From Tetmemena sp. SeJ-2015 (Eukaryota > Ciliophora > Spirotrichea > Sporadotrichida > Oxytrichidae), in contig JAJKFJ010021710.1 in assembly GCA_027382625.1 (NCBI GenBank), forward strand, positions 59,870-123,869: a stretch of 64,000 bases of DNA, in the 5' to 3' direction. Under the pieces are notes generated by a model that made no database searches, was not told where the DNA came from, and saw only the letters and a program-made list of their open reading frames with translations. Both the position numbers and the translations under genes were made by a program. Shown in pieces: positions 63,941 through 64,000 of this stretch. Position 1 is the first letter of the stretch; every line of letters begins with the position of its first letter.

Positions 63941-64000
63941 AATAAAACGCAATCTTTTATTTAATTTAAATTTCCAAAAATTATTTCTATTTTTTCAATA

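Overview
ORGANISM AND GENETIC CODE. The window is AT-rich (mostly 65-80% AT) nuclear DNA of a ciliate, and specifically looks like micronuclear (germline) DNA. Real genes can only be read if TAA and TAG are glutamine and TGA is the only stop: a KDM5-like JmjC gene, an ethanolamine/choline phosphotransferase, a TMEM94-like P-type-ATPase relative, an EF-hand protein and others all end at TGA, while conserved Trp residues are TGG. Introns are small GT-AG (15-50 nt). Most genes are also broken by non-intron inserts that begin and end with the same 2-9 bp direct repeat. Removing one repeat plus the insert restores frame and family motifs. These are pointer-flanked internal eliminated segments (IESs). 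Code, pointers and unscrambled-to-mildly-interrupted genes fit a spirotrich (hypotrich-like, e.g. Oxytricha/Stylonychia/Tetmemena relatives). No C4A4/G4T4 telomere tract is seen, so species is inference.

LAYOUT. 1-10 kb: minus-strand genes (EF-hand-like fragment, kelch-repeat protein, SCP/NIF-type phosphatase, Ser-rich protein, small membrane protein). 9.6-10.4 kb: GC-rich islands with a tRNA-Gly(TCC) and a possible Pol III RNA. 10.9-15.2 kb: an Atg1/ULK-like kinase diverging from a single-segment EF-hand gene. 15.2-23.9 kb: a transposon-rich desert holding an 816-bp TIR element with 8-bp target duplications, kinase-derived repeats, a 1.55-kb retroelement with a 452-residue ORF carrying a PIP-box, and a 2.26-kb TIR element with two divergent ORFs. 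23.9-33.3 kb: KDM5-like demethylase, CDP-alcohol phosphotransferase, thioredoxin-fold membrane protein, and a 3-ketoacyl-CoA-reductase-like SDR. 33-43 kb: coiled-coil and unknown genes, and a phosphopantetheine adenylyltransferase. 43.7-51.9 kb: a dispersed TMEM94-like gene with other genes' segments interleaved. 52-64 kb: repeats, a SINE-like insertion, an inverted-duplicated GC-rich gene start, several unknown genes, a decayed Tc1/mariner-type transposase and another MITE.

HOW IT FITS TOGETHER. The genes are unrelated housekeeping and regulatory functions and form no operon or pathway. What unites the window is germline architecture: somatic coding segments separated by eliminated DNA. The eliminated DNA itself contains transposons, MITEs and a dispersed repeat family derived from a protein-kinase domain (the repeat sits inside IESs of at least four genes). 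IES sizes run from about 10 bp to about 1.4 kb. Coordinates for multi-segment genes are outer limits; segment ends not stated explicitly are approximate.
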